A stretch of 64,000 bases of DNA from Moanibacter sp964542645. Its GTDB lineage: Bacteria; Verrucomicrobiota; Verrucomicrobiia; Opitutales; UBA2987. The translations under genes and the position numbers were made by a program. This document shows positions 18,073-26,096 of the stretch, piece by piece (positions within the stretch are counted from its first letter, which is position 1; each line of letters starts with the position of its first letter). The notes under the pieces were generated by a model. It made no database searches and had not been told where the DNA came from. It saw only the letters and a program-made list of their open reading frames with translations. Location: NCBI GenBank assembly GCA_964542645.1, contig CAZIUG010000003.1, positions 62,001-126,000 on the forward strand. Reading direction: 5' to 3'.

Positions 18073-19809
18073 ATGAAAAGATTTTGGAATTCATTGGTAG
18101 TAGCGCTGTTGGCTTGGGCACCTCCTAGTATTGTGGCGAACGACGAATTGCTCAAATTACAGGAAGATGATAAGCAATGGGTGATGCCTGGAAAAGACTA
18201 TGCCGGGACTCGTTACAGCAAGTTGAATCAGATTAACACTGAAAATGTTAAGAATCTGAAAGCGGCGTGGAGCTTTTCAACAGGGGTTTTGCGGGGCCAC
18301 GAGGGTCAGCCGCTTGTAGTCGGAGATACGATGTACGTCCACACGCCGTTTCCGAACATCGTCTACGCCTTGGATTTAACCAGGGAAGGCGCTCCTGTGA
18401 AGTGGAAGTACATTCCTCAGCAGGAAGAGGAAGTTGTCCCGATTGCTTGCTGCGACACTGTGAACCGTGGCCTGGCTTACGCCGGGGGTAAAATCTTTCT
18501 CTCCCAACTTGATACTCATGTAGTGGCTCTCGATGCTGCTAACGGAACGGAGATTTGGAAAGTCAAGCAGGGCGACTACAGACAGGGCATGACTCTAACC
18601 AGTGCACCTCTAGTAATCAAGGACAAGGTTATTACTGGCATTAGTGGTGGTGAATTCGGGGTGCGAGGGTTCGTGACCGCAAACAATATCAATACTGGTG
18701 AGCAGGTTTGGCGGATGTACAGCACTGGTCCAGCAGATGAAGTTGGTTATCCCGGATCTGTGGAAACTTGGAAGGGCGATGAATGGAAGCGCGGTGGAGG
18801 CACTACCTGGGGATGGTACACCTATGATCCCGAGTTGGATCTTCTCTTTTATGGAACAGGGAATCCGGGGAGCTGGAACCCAGATCAGCGTCCTGGGGAT
18901 AATAAGTGGTCGATGACAATCTTTGCCAGGAATCCCGACACGGGTGTAGCGTCATGGGCCTACCAAAAAACGCCCCACGATGCTTGGGATTATGATGGAG
19001 TTAATGAAAACATCCTGGTCGATCAGATGATCGGCGGGAAGTTGCGTAAGACTCTCGTCAATTTCGATCGAAATGGATTTGCCTACACGGTGGATCGTAC
19101 CAACGGCGAACTGCTTGTGGCAGAGAAATTCGGGGTAGTTAACTGGGCAACTAGCATTGACTTGAATACCGGGAGACCCGTTGAAGTGCCGGGGAAAAGA
19201 ACCTCCTCAACTAGGAATACTAAGGATATTTTTCCCGGAGCTATGGGAGCTAAGGATCAGCAACCGGCAGCATATTCTCCGAAGACCGGTTTGTTTTATG
19301 TACCTACGATCAATGTCGGGATGGATTACGAAGGAGTTGAGGTTAAATACCAGGCGGGCCAACCGTATGTGGGCGCGATTGTCAGGATGTTTCCTGGCCC
19401 CGGCGGAAACCGTGGTGAATTTATCGCTTGGGATGCAAAAGTAGGAGAAAAAAAGTGGGGTATCAAAGAAAACTTAGCAGCTTGGAGTGGTGCGCTCGCG
19501 ACGAGTACTAATGTTGTATTTTATGGTACCATGGAGGGGTGGTTTAAGGCGGTTCATGCTGAAACCGGAGAAGTCTTGTGGAAGTTCAAGACCCCCTCTG
19601 GCATTATCGGCAATCCCATAACCTACGAAGGTCCGGACGGAAAGCAGTACGTTGCCATCCTATCCGGAGTCGGAGGTTGGGCCGGGATTGGAGCAGCCGC
19701 CGGGATTGGAGCAGAAGATCCAACTGCTGGACTCGGAGCTCTCGGGGCTTTTGGTGATGTTGCCCAGCTAAGTAACCTCGGCGGAGTCCTGATGGTCTTC
19801 TCCCTGTAG
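18073..19809 (+). CDS. xoxF: Lanthanide-type PQQ-dependent methanol/alcohol dehydrogenase (XoxF-like)
   Basis: The 578-residue protein has an N-terminal signal peptide (about residues 1-22) and the eight-bladed quinoprotein propeller. Landmarks are the vicinal disulfide Cys126-Cys127 in IACCDTVNRG, Glu194 in SGGEFG and Asn264 in GTGNPGSW as metal ligands, and the active-site motif HDAWDYDGVNE with Asp306 and Asp308. The second Asp of DYD marks XoxF enzymes that need a lanthanide; the calcium enzyme MxaF has Ala there. It should oxidise methanol or other primary alcohols in the periplasm and reduce a cytochrome c. The C-terminal region with GVGGWAG and the LGGVLMVFSL end also matches XoxF. It leads a plus-strand cluster with a XoxJ-like protein and a cytochrome c. 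The true substrate is not known. Confidence 0.93.
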   Translation: MKRFWNSLVVALLAWAPPSIVANDELLKLQEDDKQWVMPGKDYAGTRYSKLNQINTENVKNLKAAWSFSTGVLRGHEGQPLVVGDTMYVHTPFPNIVYALDLTREGAPVKWKYIPQQEEEVVPIACCDTVNRGLAYAGGKIFLSQLDTHVVALDAANGTEIWKVKQGDYRQGMTLTSAPLVIKDKVITGISGGEFGVRGFVTANNINTGEQVWRMYSTGPADEVGYPGSVETWKGDEWKRGGGTTWGWYTYDPELDLLFYGTGNPGSWNPDQRPGDNKWSMTIFARNPDTGVASWAYQKTPHDAWDYDGVNENILVDQMIGGKLRKTLVNFDRNGFAYTVDRTNGELLVAEKFGVVNWATSIDLNTGRPVEVPGKRTSSTRNTKDIFPGAMGAKDQQPAAYSPKTGLFYVPTINVGMDYEGVEVKYQAGQPYVGAIVRMFPGPGGNRGEFIAWDAKVGEKKWGIKENLAAWSGALATSTNVVFYGTMEGWFKAVHAETGEVLWKFKTPSGIIGNPITYEGPDGKQYVAILSGVGGWAGIGAAAGIGAEDPTAGLGALGAFGDVAQLSNLGGVLMVFSL

Positions 19810-19839
19810 GCCGTAAATCACAGCAGGGTTTTAGGCCAA

Positions 19840-20688
19840 ATGATGAGGGTTTGCGTTTACTCTTTCTTGTTGTTTGGTCTTTTGGGAGAGAACACCCTTT
19901 TTTCTGTTACTTCAGAAAACGCCTTGATTGTCCCGACCTTTCGGGTTGCGGCTGACCCGGGGAATATGCCCTTTACGAATCGGGAACTGGAGGGTTTCGA
20001 GAATCGGATCGCAGCATTGTTGGCCGAGGAGATGGGTCTGGACGTTAAATACGTTTGGTGGGGTCAACGGCGGGGCTTTGTAAGGAACACTCTAAAGGCG
20101 ACTCTAGAGGAACGCCGTTGCGATGTTGTTATTGGGGTTCCTAAAGGCTACGATTTGGTAAGTTGGACGCAGCCTTACTACCGATCTACCTATGTCTTTG
20201 TCTATCCCGCGAGTGGAGGATTTGAGCTCCAGACACTGGATGACCCGATTCTCAGGAAACTCAAAATTGGGGTCCATTTACTTGGTAATGATTATACTAA
20301 TCCGCCTCCGGTCCATGAGTTGAGCAAACGGGGCATTGTGGACAACGTGATTGGGTTTGATACCTTTTACACCGAGGAGAACCCACCGGGACGTATCGTT
20401 GAGGCTGTCGTGTCAGGGGAAATCGATGCGGCCATAGTGTGGGGGCCAATAGCGGGTTATTTTGCCAAGCAGCAACTGATTCCGCTGAAATTGATTCCTG
20501 TGCCCTCGGGGAAAGATGATTTGCCCTTTGCCTTCGACATCTCTCTTGGAGTGAGACATGGGGAGAAGGAATTAAAGTTTCGCCTCGAGAGAGCTTTAGA
20601 AAGGCGACGGCCCGAGGTTATGAGAATTCTCGAAGAGTATGGTGTTCCGGTCCTCCCTTTCGAGAAAAAACCTTTGGTTTCCGAGTAA
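19840..20688 (+). CDS. xoxJ: XoxJ/MxaJ-like periplasmic binding protein
   Basis: The 282-residue protein has a signal peptide at residues 1 to about 24 and then a family 3 solute-binding fold, with FRVAADPGNMPFTNRELEGF at the start and ENRIAALLAEEMG next, the signature of the quinoprotein-dehydrogenase-associated binding proteins MxaJ and XoxJ. A second-domain segment GEIDAAIVWGPIAGYFAK supports the fold. These proteins accompany methanol dehydrogenases and are thought to aid enzyme assembly or activation rather than import. It starts 30 bases after xoxF and is surely co-transcribed with it. The second codon is also ATG, so the start may shift by one residue. Confidence 0.88.
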   Translation: MMRVCVYSFLLFGLLGENTLFSVTSENALIVPTFRVAADPGNMPFTNRELEGFENRIAALLAEEMGLDVKYVWWGQRRGFVRNTLKATLEERRCDVVIGVPKGYDLVSWTQPYYRSTYVFVYPASGGFELQTLDDPILRKLKIGVHLLGNDYTNPPPVHELSKRGIVDNVIGFDTFYTEENPPGRIVEAVVSGEIDAAIVWGPIAGYFAKQQLIPLKLIPVPSGKDDLPFAFDISLGVRHGEKELKFRLERALERRRPEVMRILEEYGVPVLPFEKKPLVSE

Positions 20689-20868
20689 ATTGTTTGTGAT
20701 CGAGAACTATCAAAAATATGAAGGGTGTCGGAACGGATTCCTTCCAAATCGGAGCTGGAGGGAACACCTCTCCAATTTTTGATCAGCCTCAGACTTAGTC
20801 CTAGAGAGTCGAAATCGAACCTTGATCCGAATAACTTAAAAGATGCGTTTTCAGTATTAGCAAACGAA

Positions 20869-20891
20869 CCCTTGCCTTACAAAGGCGAGGG
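20869..20891 (+). other. Perfect hairpin between xoxJ and cytochrome gene
   Basis: CCCTTGCCTT (20869-20878) pairs with AAGGCGAGGG (20882-20891) around loop ACA, ten pairs with one G-U. No T-run follows, so it is more likely an mRNA stabilising or processing element than a terminator. The 259-base gap holds no convincing gene. Confidence 0.5.
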
Positions 20892-20947
20892 TCAGATCAA
20901 CAGTTGAATTAGAGTTCAAAACCCCTCGCCCGGAAATTGCAAACCAT

Positions 20948-21520
20948 ATGGATTTTCAACTTAAAACTAAGAAATTGCTTCGTGTTTTTAGGATTTCTAC
21001 GGTGACCGTGGGACACGGGCGATTAGCTTCCTTTCTGATAGCATCCCTGATCGCTTTAAGCTCGATGCTTGGTCAGACAAATGATTCTGCATATGAGGAA
21101 GGAGAGGAGATTTATGCCCGAATTTATAGTGGCTGGAAATGGTTTCATGTTTACTGTTACCGGTGTCACGGGTTCGATGCTCTCGGGAGTACCCTCGCTC
21201 CTAATTTACGTGAATCGATCAAGGTTCTCAGCTACGCGGAGTTTCTCGATTTGGTGAAAGAGGGACGCGCAGAAAGAGGGATGCAGTCTTGGAAAGAGTT
21301 GCTCGATGATAAGCAAATTACAGACATCTTTTATTACGTTCACGCGAGGAGCGACAAGGTTCTTCCGAGTGGGCGTCCGGATGAGGTTGGGGAAGGTGGT
21401 GGAGAGTGGACCCCCCCGGGAGAATGGGTAGAGGCAATGAAGTCGGTTGATCTATCGACCAAGATGGATAAAGAATCGAATGCGGAAAAAAAAGTTAAGC
21501 CCAAGTTCGAAGATTCTTAG
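20948..21520 (+). CDS. xoxG: XoxG-like c-type cytochrome, electron acceptor of XoxF
   Basis: The 190-residue protein has a long N-terminal region ending in a hydrophobic signal segment (LASFLIASLIALSSML) and one haem-attachment motif CYRCH with Cys70, Cys73 and His74. Met112 in RGMQSW is a likely sixth haem ligand. A single-haem cytochrome c beside xoxF and xoxJ is expected to take electrons from the reduced PQQ enzyme, as XoxG (cytochrome cL) does. The charged C-terminal tail after residue 150 is unusual. The ribosome-binding site is weak. Assignment as XoxG rests on gene order plus the haem motif; other periplasmic cytochromes could look the same. Confidence 0.8.
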   Translation: MDFQLKTKKLLRVFRISTVTVGHGRLASFLIASLIALSSMLGQTNDSAYEEGEEIYARIYSGWKWFHVYCYRCHGFDALGSTLAPNLRESIKVLSYAEFLDLVKEGRAERGMQSWKELLDDKQITDIFYYVHARSDKVLPSGRPDEVGEGGGEWTPPGEWVEAMKSVDLSTKMDKESNAEKKVKPKFEDS

Positions 21521-21594
21521 CATGAAGATTGTCAAATATCTGTTTAGGTTTGTTCCTTCACCTAGTTGTTTGGCTTAAGAGGAGCAATTTGCTG

Positions 21595-22782
21595 ATGTTT
21601 GATAGTCGGATTTCTACGTTCCTGGTTAGGGTTTCTATTTTCGTTACGTTTGTCACGACGATCAGCTTAAGTATTGCCAACGAGGCAGAAGAAACCGAAA
21701 CGATAAAACTCGGGCTCCTTCTACCGCAAGCTGAGTCCACTCTCTTGGATTCAGCTGTCATTCGTGGTGCTACTCTTGCTATCGAAGAGGCAAACGCGCT
21801 ATCTGGATTTTTTGGAAAGTCGTTTGAATTAGTACCCTTTTCGATCAAGGATGAAACGAATGCTATGGTAGAGGCTAGACGGGCTGTCGAAGAGGAGGGC
21901 GCTGTAGCTCTGATTGGGAATCTCGATCTCGAAGAATGGGACGCTGTTTGCTCAGTTGCTCAAGAAATGAAATTCATTTTGATTAACTGTGGAGGAAAAG
22001 ATGCGTTACGGACTTCCAAATCTTACCGCTACTGCTTTCATTTTGAAGCGGGAAATTTTGAATATATTCGTGCTCTTGGAGAGTACTTGGTGGGAGAGGA
22101 GGAATTAGGTAGGTGGGTTTTCGTGCGTTCCGATGATCGTGAAGGCAGAAATCTCGAGGCAATACTTAGAACAGTTCTGTCCGAGGTAGGAGGCGAATTA
22201 GTGGAAACGGTTTCTTTACCCGTCGATGGTGCAACGGGAACCCCTCACTTCGAATTAGTACGATCGGCAAGACCGGACTTAGTTCTGATCGGGCTACTTG
22301 GAGATGAACAGGCAGAGTTTGTCGAATACTACCTTTCCAGTGGCCATTCTCAGCCCCTGGCCATTGTGGATCTATCGAAGGAAATACTCACTCGATTTGA
22401 TGATGATCCTTTGGAAGTGGATTTGTATTGGGCCGAGAATTGGCATCAGTCACTGTTCCGTTACAGCGCCCGTGAACTAAACTCGCGCTTTCTAAAGCGA
22501 TTCAAGGTTCCCATGGACGGTGAATCGTGGGTCAACTGGGCTGCGATAAAGTTTGTCTCCGAGGCGGTAATCCGAACTCAAAACGCGGATTCGGATTCGC
22601 TTGTTCAATACTTTGAGAGTCAACCGCCTTTCGATGGCCATAAGGGCTTTTCGCTAATCTTTGAATTGAAAAGACGTCAGCTTTCCCACACTCTCTATGT
22701 CTTGAAACAGGAAAAAGCAGAGGACAGGTATGCTTTGAAAAAGCCAGAGATAGTTTTCCGTCATCGTATGAATTCAAGGTGA
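21595..22782 (+). CDS. Periplasmic branched-chain-type binding protein of a PQQ alcohol dehydrogenase system
   Basis: The 395-residue protein has a signal peptide (SIFVTFVTTISLSIA near residues 14-28) followed by a type I periplasmic binding fold: IKLGLLLPQAEST, VIRGATLAIEEANA, and the domain crossover around VDGATGTPHFELVRSARPDLVLIG. It fits the substrate-binding family that accompanies PQQ-dependent alcohol dehydrogenases. ATG 21595, eleven bases after GGAG, is preferred over TTG 21529 because the signal peptide then starts correctly. Its stop overlaps the next start as GTGA, so translation is coupled. No ABC permease or ATPase of the matching transporter is in the window, so it may sense or deliver a ligand rather than import it. 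Confidence 0.8.
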   Translation: MFDSRISTFLVRVSIFVTFVTTISLSIANEAEETETIKLGLLLPQAESTLLDSAVIRGATLAIEEANALSGFFGKSFELVPFSIKDETNAMVEARRAVEEEGAVALIGNLDLEEWDAVCSVAQEMKFILINCGGKDALRTSKSYRYCFHFEAGNFEYIRALGEYLVGEEELGRWVFVRSDDREGRNLEAILRTVLSEVGGELVETVSLPVDGATGTPHFELVRSARPDLVLIGLLGDEQAEFVEYYLSSGHSQPLAIVDLSKEILTRFDDDPLEVDLYWAENWHQSLFRYSARELNSRFLKRFKVPMDGESWVNWAAIKFVSEAVIRTQNADSDSLVQYFESQPPFDGHKGFSLIFELKRRQLSHTLYVLKQEKAEDRYALKKPEIVFRHRMNSR

Positions 22783-23756
22783 GGGACCAGGCAATATTGA
22801 TTCGTGTCTTGTTGTGCTTTGGGGCGATTCTCCCATTGCTTCCGGAGACGGGCACCGCAGAGCCATTCGCCTACGTATCTAACGAATACGACGATACTGT
22901 AACTGTGGTTGATACTGCGACGGATAAGGTCGTCGCTACAATTGAGGTAGGTGACAGACCTAGGGGAATTGGGCTGAGCCCCGAAGGCAAAAAACTCTAC
23001 CTTGCGCTGGGAAACGATAATGTCATCGGAATCGTCGATACTGATTCCCGGAAGATGGTGGGTACTCTCCCCTCGGGTAGCGATCCGGAGGCTTTTGCCC
23101 TCAGCCCGGATGGGATGCGGCTATATATATCTAATGAAGACGCCAACACCGCTACAATTTTGGACACGGAGTCAGGTCAGACGATCGCGACAATCCCTGT
23201 GGGTATCGAACCTGAGGGTGTTGCGGTCAGTCCCAATGGACGCTGGGTTTATGTTACAGCGGAATCGACTCACACGATTTCAGTTATCGATACAACAAAG
23301 AATGAGGTGGTGAATATCCTGTTAGTAGGGGTTCGGCCAAGAGCAGTTGTGTTCAGCTCCGACGGTAAGTGGGCTTACGTTACAGCAGAGATTGGTGGCA
23401 TTGTGTCGGTCATTGATGTTGAAGAACAAAAGGTTATCGGGGAGGTGCGATTGTCCATTGATGGCGAGTACGTTAAACCTATGGGTGTCGCCGTAACTTC
23501 CGATGGATCCAGTCTTTATGTGGCAACAGGCCGTGCCAATCACGTTGCGGTGGTTGACTTGGCATCTCTTAAAGCTGTGAAGTACATTCCGGTAGGGAAA
23601 AGAGTGTGGGGGGTAGCGCTGACTCCGGATGGCAAGAAACTCTATGCTGCCAACGGTCTTTCTAGCAATCTATCCGTTATAGATACCTTAACCAATCGAG
23701 TCATCGGTACCGTTCCCACCGGCAAGGGGCCGTGGGGAGTGGTTGTAGACAAATAG
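22779..23756 (+). CDS. YVTN-family beta-propeller, PQQ-catabolism-associated type
   Basis: The 325-residue protein begins with a signal peptide (LLCFGAILPLLPETGTA) and then has seven YVTN-type blades of about 42 residues, seen as repeats of AYVSNEYDDTVTVVD, LYLALGNDNVIGIVD, LYISNEDANTATILD and so on, each followed by an IPVGxxPxGVAxSPDG turn. Propellers of this kind commonly lie in PQQ-dependent alcohol oxidation clusters; their biochemical role is unknown and may be protein interaction or cofactor handling. It starts at GTG 22779 inside the previous gene's stop codon (GTGA). It is the last gene before a long stem-loop. Confidence 0.87.
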   Translation: MRDQAILIRVLLCFGAILPLLPETGTAEPFAYVSNEYDDTVTVVDTATDKVVATIEVGDRPRGIGLSPEGKKLYLALGNDNVIGIVDTDSRKMVGTLPSGSDPEAFALSPDGMRLYISNEDANTATILDTESGQTIATIPVGIEPEGVAVSPNGRWVYVTAESTHTISVIDTTKNEVVNILLVGVRPRAVVFSSDGKWAYVTAEIGGIVSVIDVEEQKVIGEVRLSIDGEYVKPMGVAVTSDGSSLYVATGRANHVAVVDLASLKAVKYIPVGKRVWGVALTPDGKKLYAANGLSSNLSVIDTLTNRVIGTVPTGKGPWGVVVDK

Positions 23757-23773
23757 TCCTGAGTCGATTTGGT

Positions 23774-23847
23774 GGCCGATAGATAGAAATATCCTATGAT
23801 TCCTCTCAGCGATATCGGAGCATCTGTCTATAACGGCCGCAATTTTT
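23774..23847 (+). terminator. Long stem-loop with T-run between the xox genes and the TonB receptor gene
   Basis: GGCCG plus ATAGATAGA (23774-23787) pairs with TCTGTCTAT plus CGGCC (23823-23838), interrupted by two unpaired A and one G-U. Inside, ATATC (23789-23793) pairs with GATAT (23811-23815). A run of five T follows at 23843-23847. It fits a terminator of the xox transcript, and its size leaves room for an attenuator or ligand-responsive leader for the downstream receptor gene. Confidence 0.6.
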
Positions 23848-23952
23848 GGGAGGAACGTGTTCATGGTTGATATCCAGTAACCCAAACATAATCTTGTACA
23901 TTCCCAATATAGTTTCTATTACCTCCTCAGAGGTCTTCCCTTCCCCTTTTAC

Positions 23953-26049
23953 GTGCCCTTGAGACTTCGATTCAAACATTGGGCTGGATTTCTACTCCTA
24001 ATATATCCAGTCACGAGCTCGCAGGCTACCGCCGACATTGAGGAGCTCCCTCAAATTGAGGTTACAATGCGGCGCTATCATGGTACCCCAACCGAGGGTT
24101 TCCTATCAGTCGACTTTCTTGATCGGGCCAATTTGGAATCTTTCCCGCAGCGAAGACTGGACGATGGGTTACGAGCTATACCCGGCTTTAGTCTGTTTAG
24201 GAGAGCTAGTAGCAAGGTAGCCCATCCCACAACCCAAGGTGTTAGCTTGCGCCATTTGGGACCGAATGGTGCAGGTCGAACTCTAGTTCTATTGGACGGT
24301 GTGCCGATGAACGATCCTTTTGGAGGGTGGGTCTATTGGAACCGTTTTCCAACCGGTCATATTGGCGAGATCGAGATTCTTCAGGGGGGAGGAGCTGGAT
24401 TGTGGGGAAATGCTGCGCTTGCTGGTACAATTCAGCTTTTCTCCCGTCGGGAATCGGAGAACTTCACATTTCTTGAAACGTCGGGTGGTAACCGAGATAC
24501 AGCCGATGTACTTTTCAGTGCCCGGCGTTCCTTTTTTGCCGGGGAAGCGTTTATCACCGCTGGAAGTTTTACTACTGATGGCTACTCGGTTATTCGCGCT
24601 GATCAAAGAGGATTAGTAGATCAAAATGCATATTCTGAGGCCCAGATGGTTGAAGGTGGAGTGGAGATTAAGATTGCCGAAACAACTCTTTTTTCATCCA
24701 GAGGTTCCCATTTTAGGGAGAGTCGTGGGAATGGAACACCTCTGGCAGGCAATGAAACTGAAGGATATAATTTTAGTGCCCGGCTGAGACATCAATTCCC
24801 AGCAGAAGACAGCTTGATAGAGGTTCTGTTCTATTTTCAGGAACGTGACTTCAGTAGCTCCTTTTCCGCCGTATCAGAGGACCGATCTAGCGAACGTCCT
24901 GCCCTTGATCAATTTAATGTCCCGGCACAATCCTTCGGTGGTGGACTCATTGGCGGTGGATCGATTGGAGAGAAGCATCGCATCGCAGCTGGATTTGATA
25001 CACGATGGGTGGCAGGCGAGACTAATGAGCAATTTTTCTTCAATGGCGAAACCTTTAACTTCCAAAGGGAAGCAGGTGGAGATCAAACTCTGTTTGGGAT
25101 GTTCGTTGAAGACACCTGGGATGCGGGAACGCTACTCAAGATTACTCTTTCTGCTCGGATTGATTATTGGGAAAATAAAGCTGGATTCAGAAAGCGTACC
25201 GATCTTAGAACCGGAGAGATTGTTCGTGACGAGAAGTTTGCCGCTCGGGAAGATTGGGTGGGGAATGGCCGTCTAGGAGTCGCTTACCAGTTGTCTAACA
25301 GTGTCCGGGTTCGAGGACACGTTGCTACGGGCTTTCGAGTTCCGACTTTAAATGAGTTTTTCCGTCCTTTTCGAGTTCGATCGGATATAACCGAGGCTAA
25401 TCCAGCTCTCGTACCGGAACGCCTTTATGGTGGTGAAATTGGAATAGAGTGGGCGGCGTTGGGAACCAAGCGATTTTCTGTTACTTATTTTGATAATTTT
25501 TTGAAAGAAGCGGTTGCGAACATTACATTAGATTCTGGGCCAGGGTTTGTCGCCCCATGTGGATTTGTGCCGGCAGGGGGTTCGTGCCGACAAAGAAGGA
25601 ATCTGGATGGGGTGAGGGCCCGTGGATTCGAACTGCAAAGCCTCATTCCCATGGGACAAAATTGGACCTTTACAGTCCGCTATCTTTACAGCGATTCGCA
25701 GATCACGCAAAGTGATGATGATCCGTTCTTGGTTAATAACCGACTTGCACAGACTCCAAAGCATAGTGGAACCGCGACGCTTCTTTGGCGTACTACTAGT
25801 CGCTTGCAAAATACCTTCCAATTGAGGTATTCAAGCACACAATTTGAGAACGATCTAAATTCTCTTAAGCTCGACTCTTTCCTCGTCTTCGATTGGTCAA
25901 TGGCCCTCACAATTCAGGAAGGCTTTAGCCTCTTTTTCTCCGTCGAAAATGTCACCGAAACTGAGTTCGAGTCCGGTCGTGCATCAAATGGGATCGTTTC
26001 CATTGGTGCCCCTAGGTTGATTAATGGTGGCATCCGATTGCGATTTTAA
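23953..26049 (+). CDS. TonB-dependent outer-membrane receptor
   Basis: The 698-residue protein has a signal peptide (WAGFLLLIYPVTSSQATA) after a GTG start, a possible TonB box in PQIEVTM, a plug domain with LDDGLRAIPGFSLFRR, VSLRHLGPNGAGRTLVLLDG and IEILQGGGAGLWGNAALAGTI, and a beta-barrel that ends in the typical aromatic GGIRLRF. It should import a scarce ligand (metal chelate, vitamin or glycan) across the outer membrane with energy from TonB. Its place right after a lanthanide-type xoxF cluster suggests a lanthanide-chelate receptor like LutH, but vitamin B12 or iron chelates are equally possible from sequence alone. No ribosome-binding site stands out, so the exact start is uncertain. 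Confidence 0.9.
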   Translation: MPLRLRFKHWAGFLLLIYPVTSSQATADIEELPQIEVTMRRYHGTPTEGFLSVDFLDRANLESFPQRRLDDGLRAIPGFSLFRRASSKVAHPTTQGVSLRHLGPNGAGRTLVLLDGVPMNDPFGGWVYWNRFPTGHIGEIEILQGGGAGLWGNAALAGTIQLFSRRESENFTFLETSGGNRDTADVLFSARRSFFAGEAFITAGSFTTDGYSVIRADQRGLVDQNAYSEAQMVEGGVEIKIAETTLFSSRGSHFRESRGNGTPLAGNETEGYNFSARLRHQFPAEDSLIEVLFYFQERDFSSSFSAVSEDRSSERPALDQFNVPAQSFGGGLIGGGSIGEKHRIAAGFDTRWVAGETNEQFFFNGETFNFQREAGGDQTLFGMFVEDTWDAGTLLKITLSARIDYWENKAGFRKRTDLRTGEIVRDEKFAAREDWVGNGRLGVAYQLSNSVRVRGHVATGFRVPTLNEFFRPFRVRSDITEANPALVPERLYGGEIGIEWAALGTKRFSVTYFDNFLKEAVANITLDSGPGFVAPCGFVPAGGSCRQRRNLDGVRARGFELQSLIPMGQNWTFTVRYLYSDSQITQSDDDPFLVNNRLAQTPKHSGTATLLWRTTSRLQNTFQLRYSSTQFENDLNSLKLDSFLVFDWSMALTIQEGFSLFFSVENVTETEFESGRASNGIVSIGAPRLINGGIRLRF

Positions 26050-26096
26050 TTTCGCTTCTCGGCGTTCGGCCGACCTCTTCTGGGCGCGAAACAGAA
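26050..26096. other. Short convergent gap with weak inverted repeat
   Basis: TTTCGC (26050-26055) and GCGAAA (26086-26091) can pair around a 30-base loop that holds a second GC-rich inverted repeat. It lies between convergent genes and could act as a weak two-way terminator. Confidence 0.3.

Noticed and set aside
20725..20907. 60-residue frame between xoxJ and the cytochrome gene
   Set aside because: No ribosome-binding site, no recognisable pattern, and the end overlaps a perfect hairpin, so it is more likely leader sequence.
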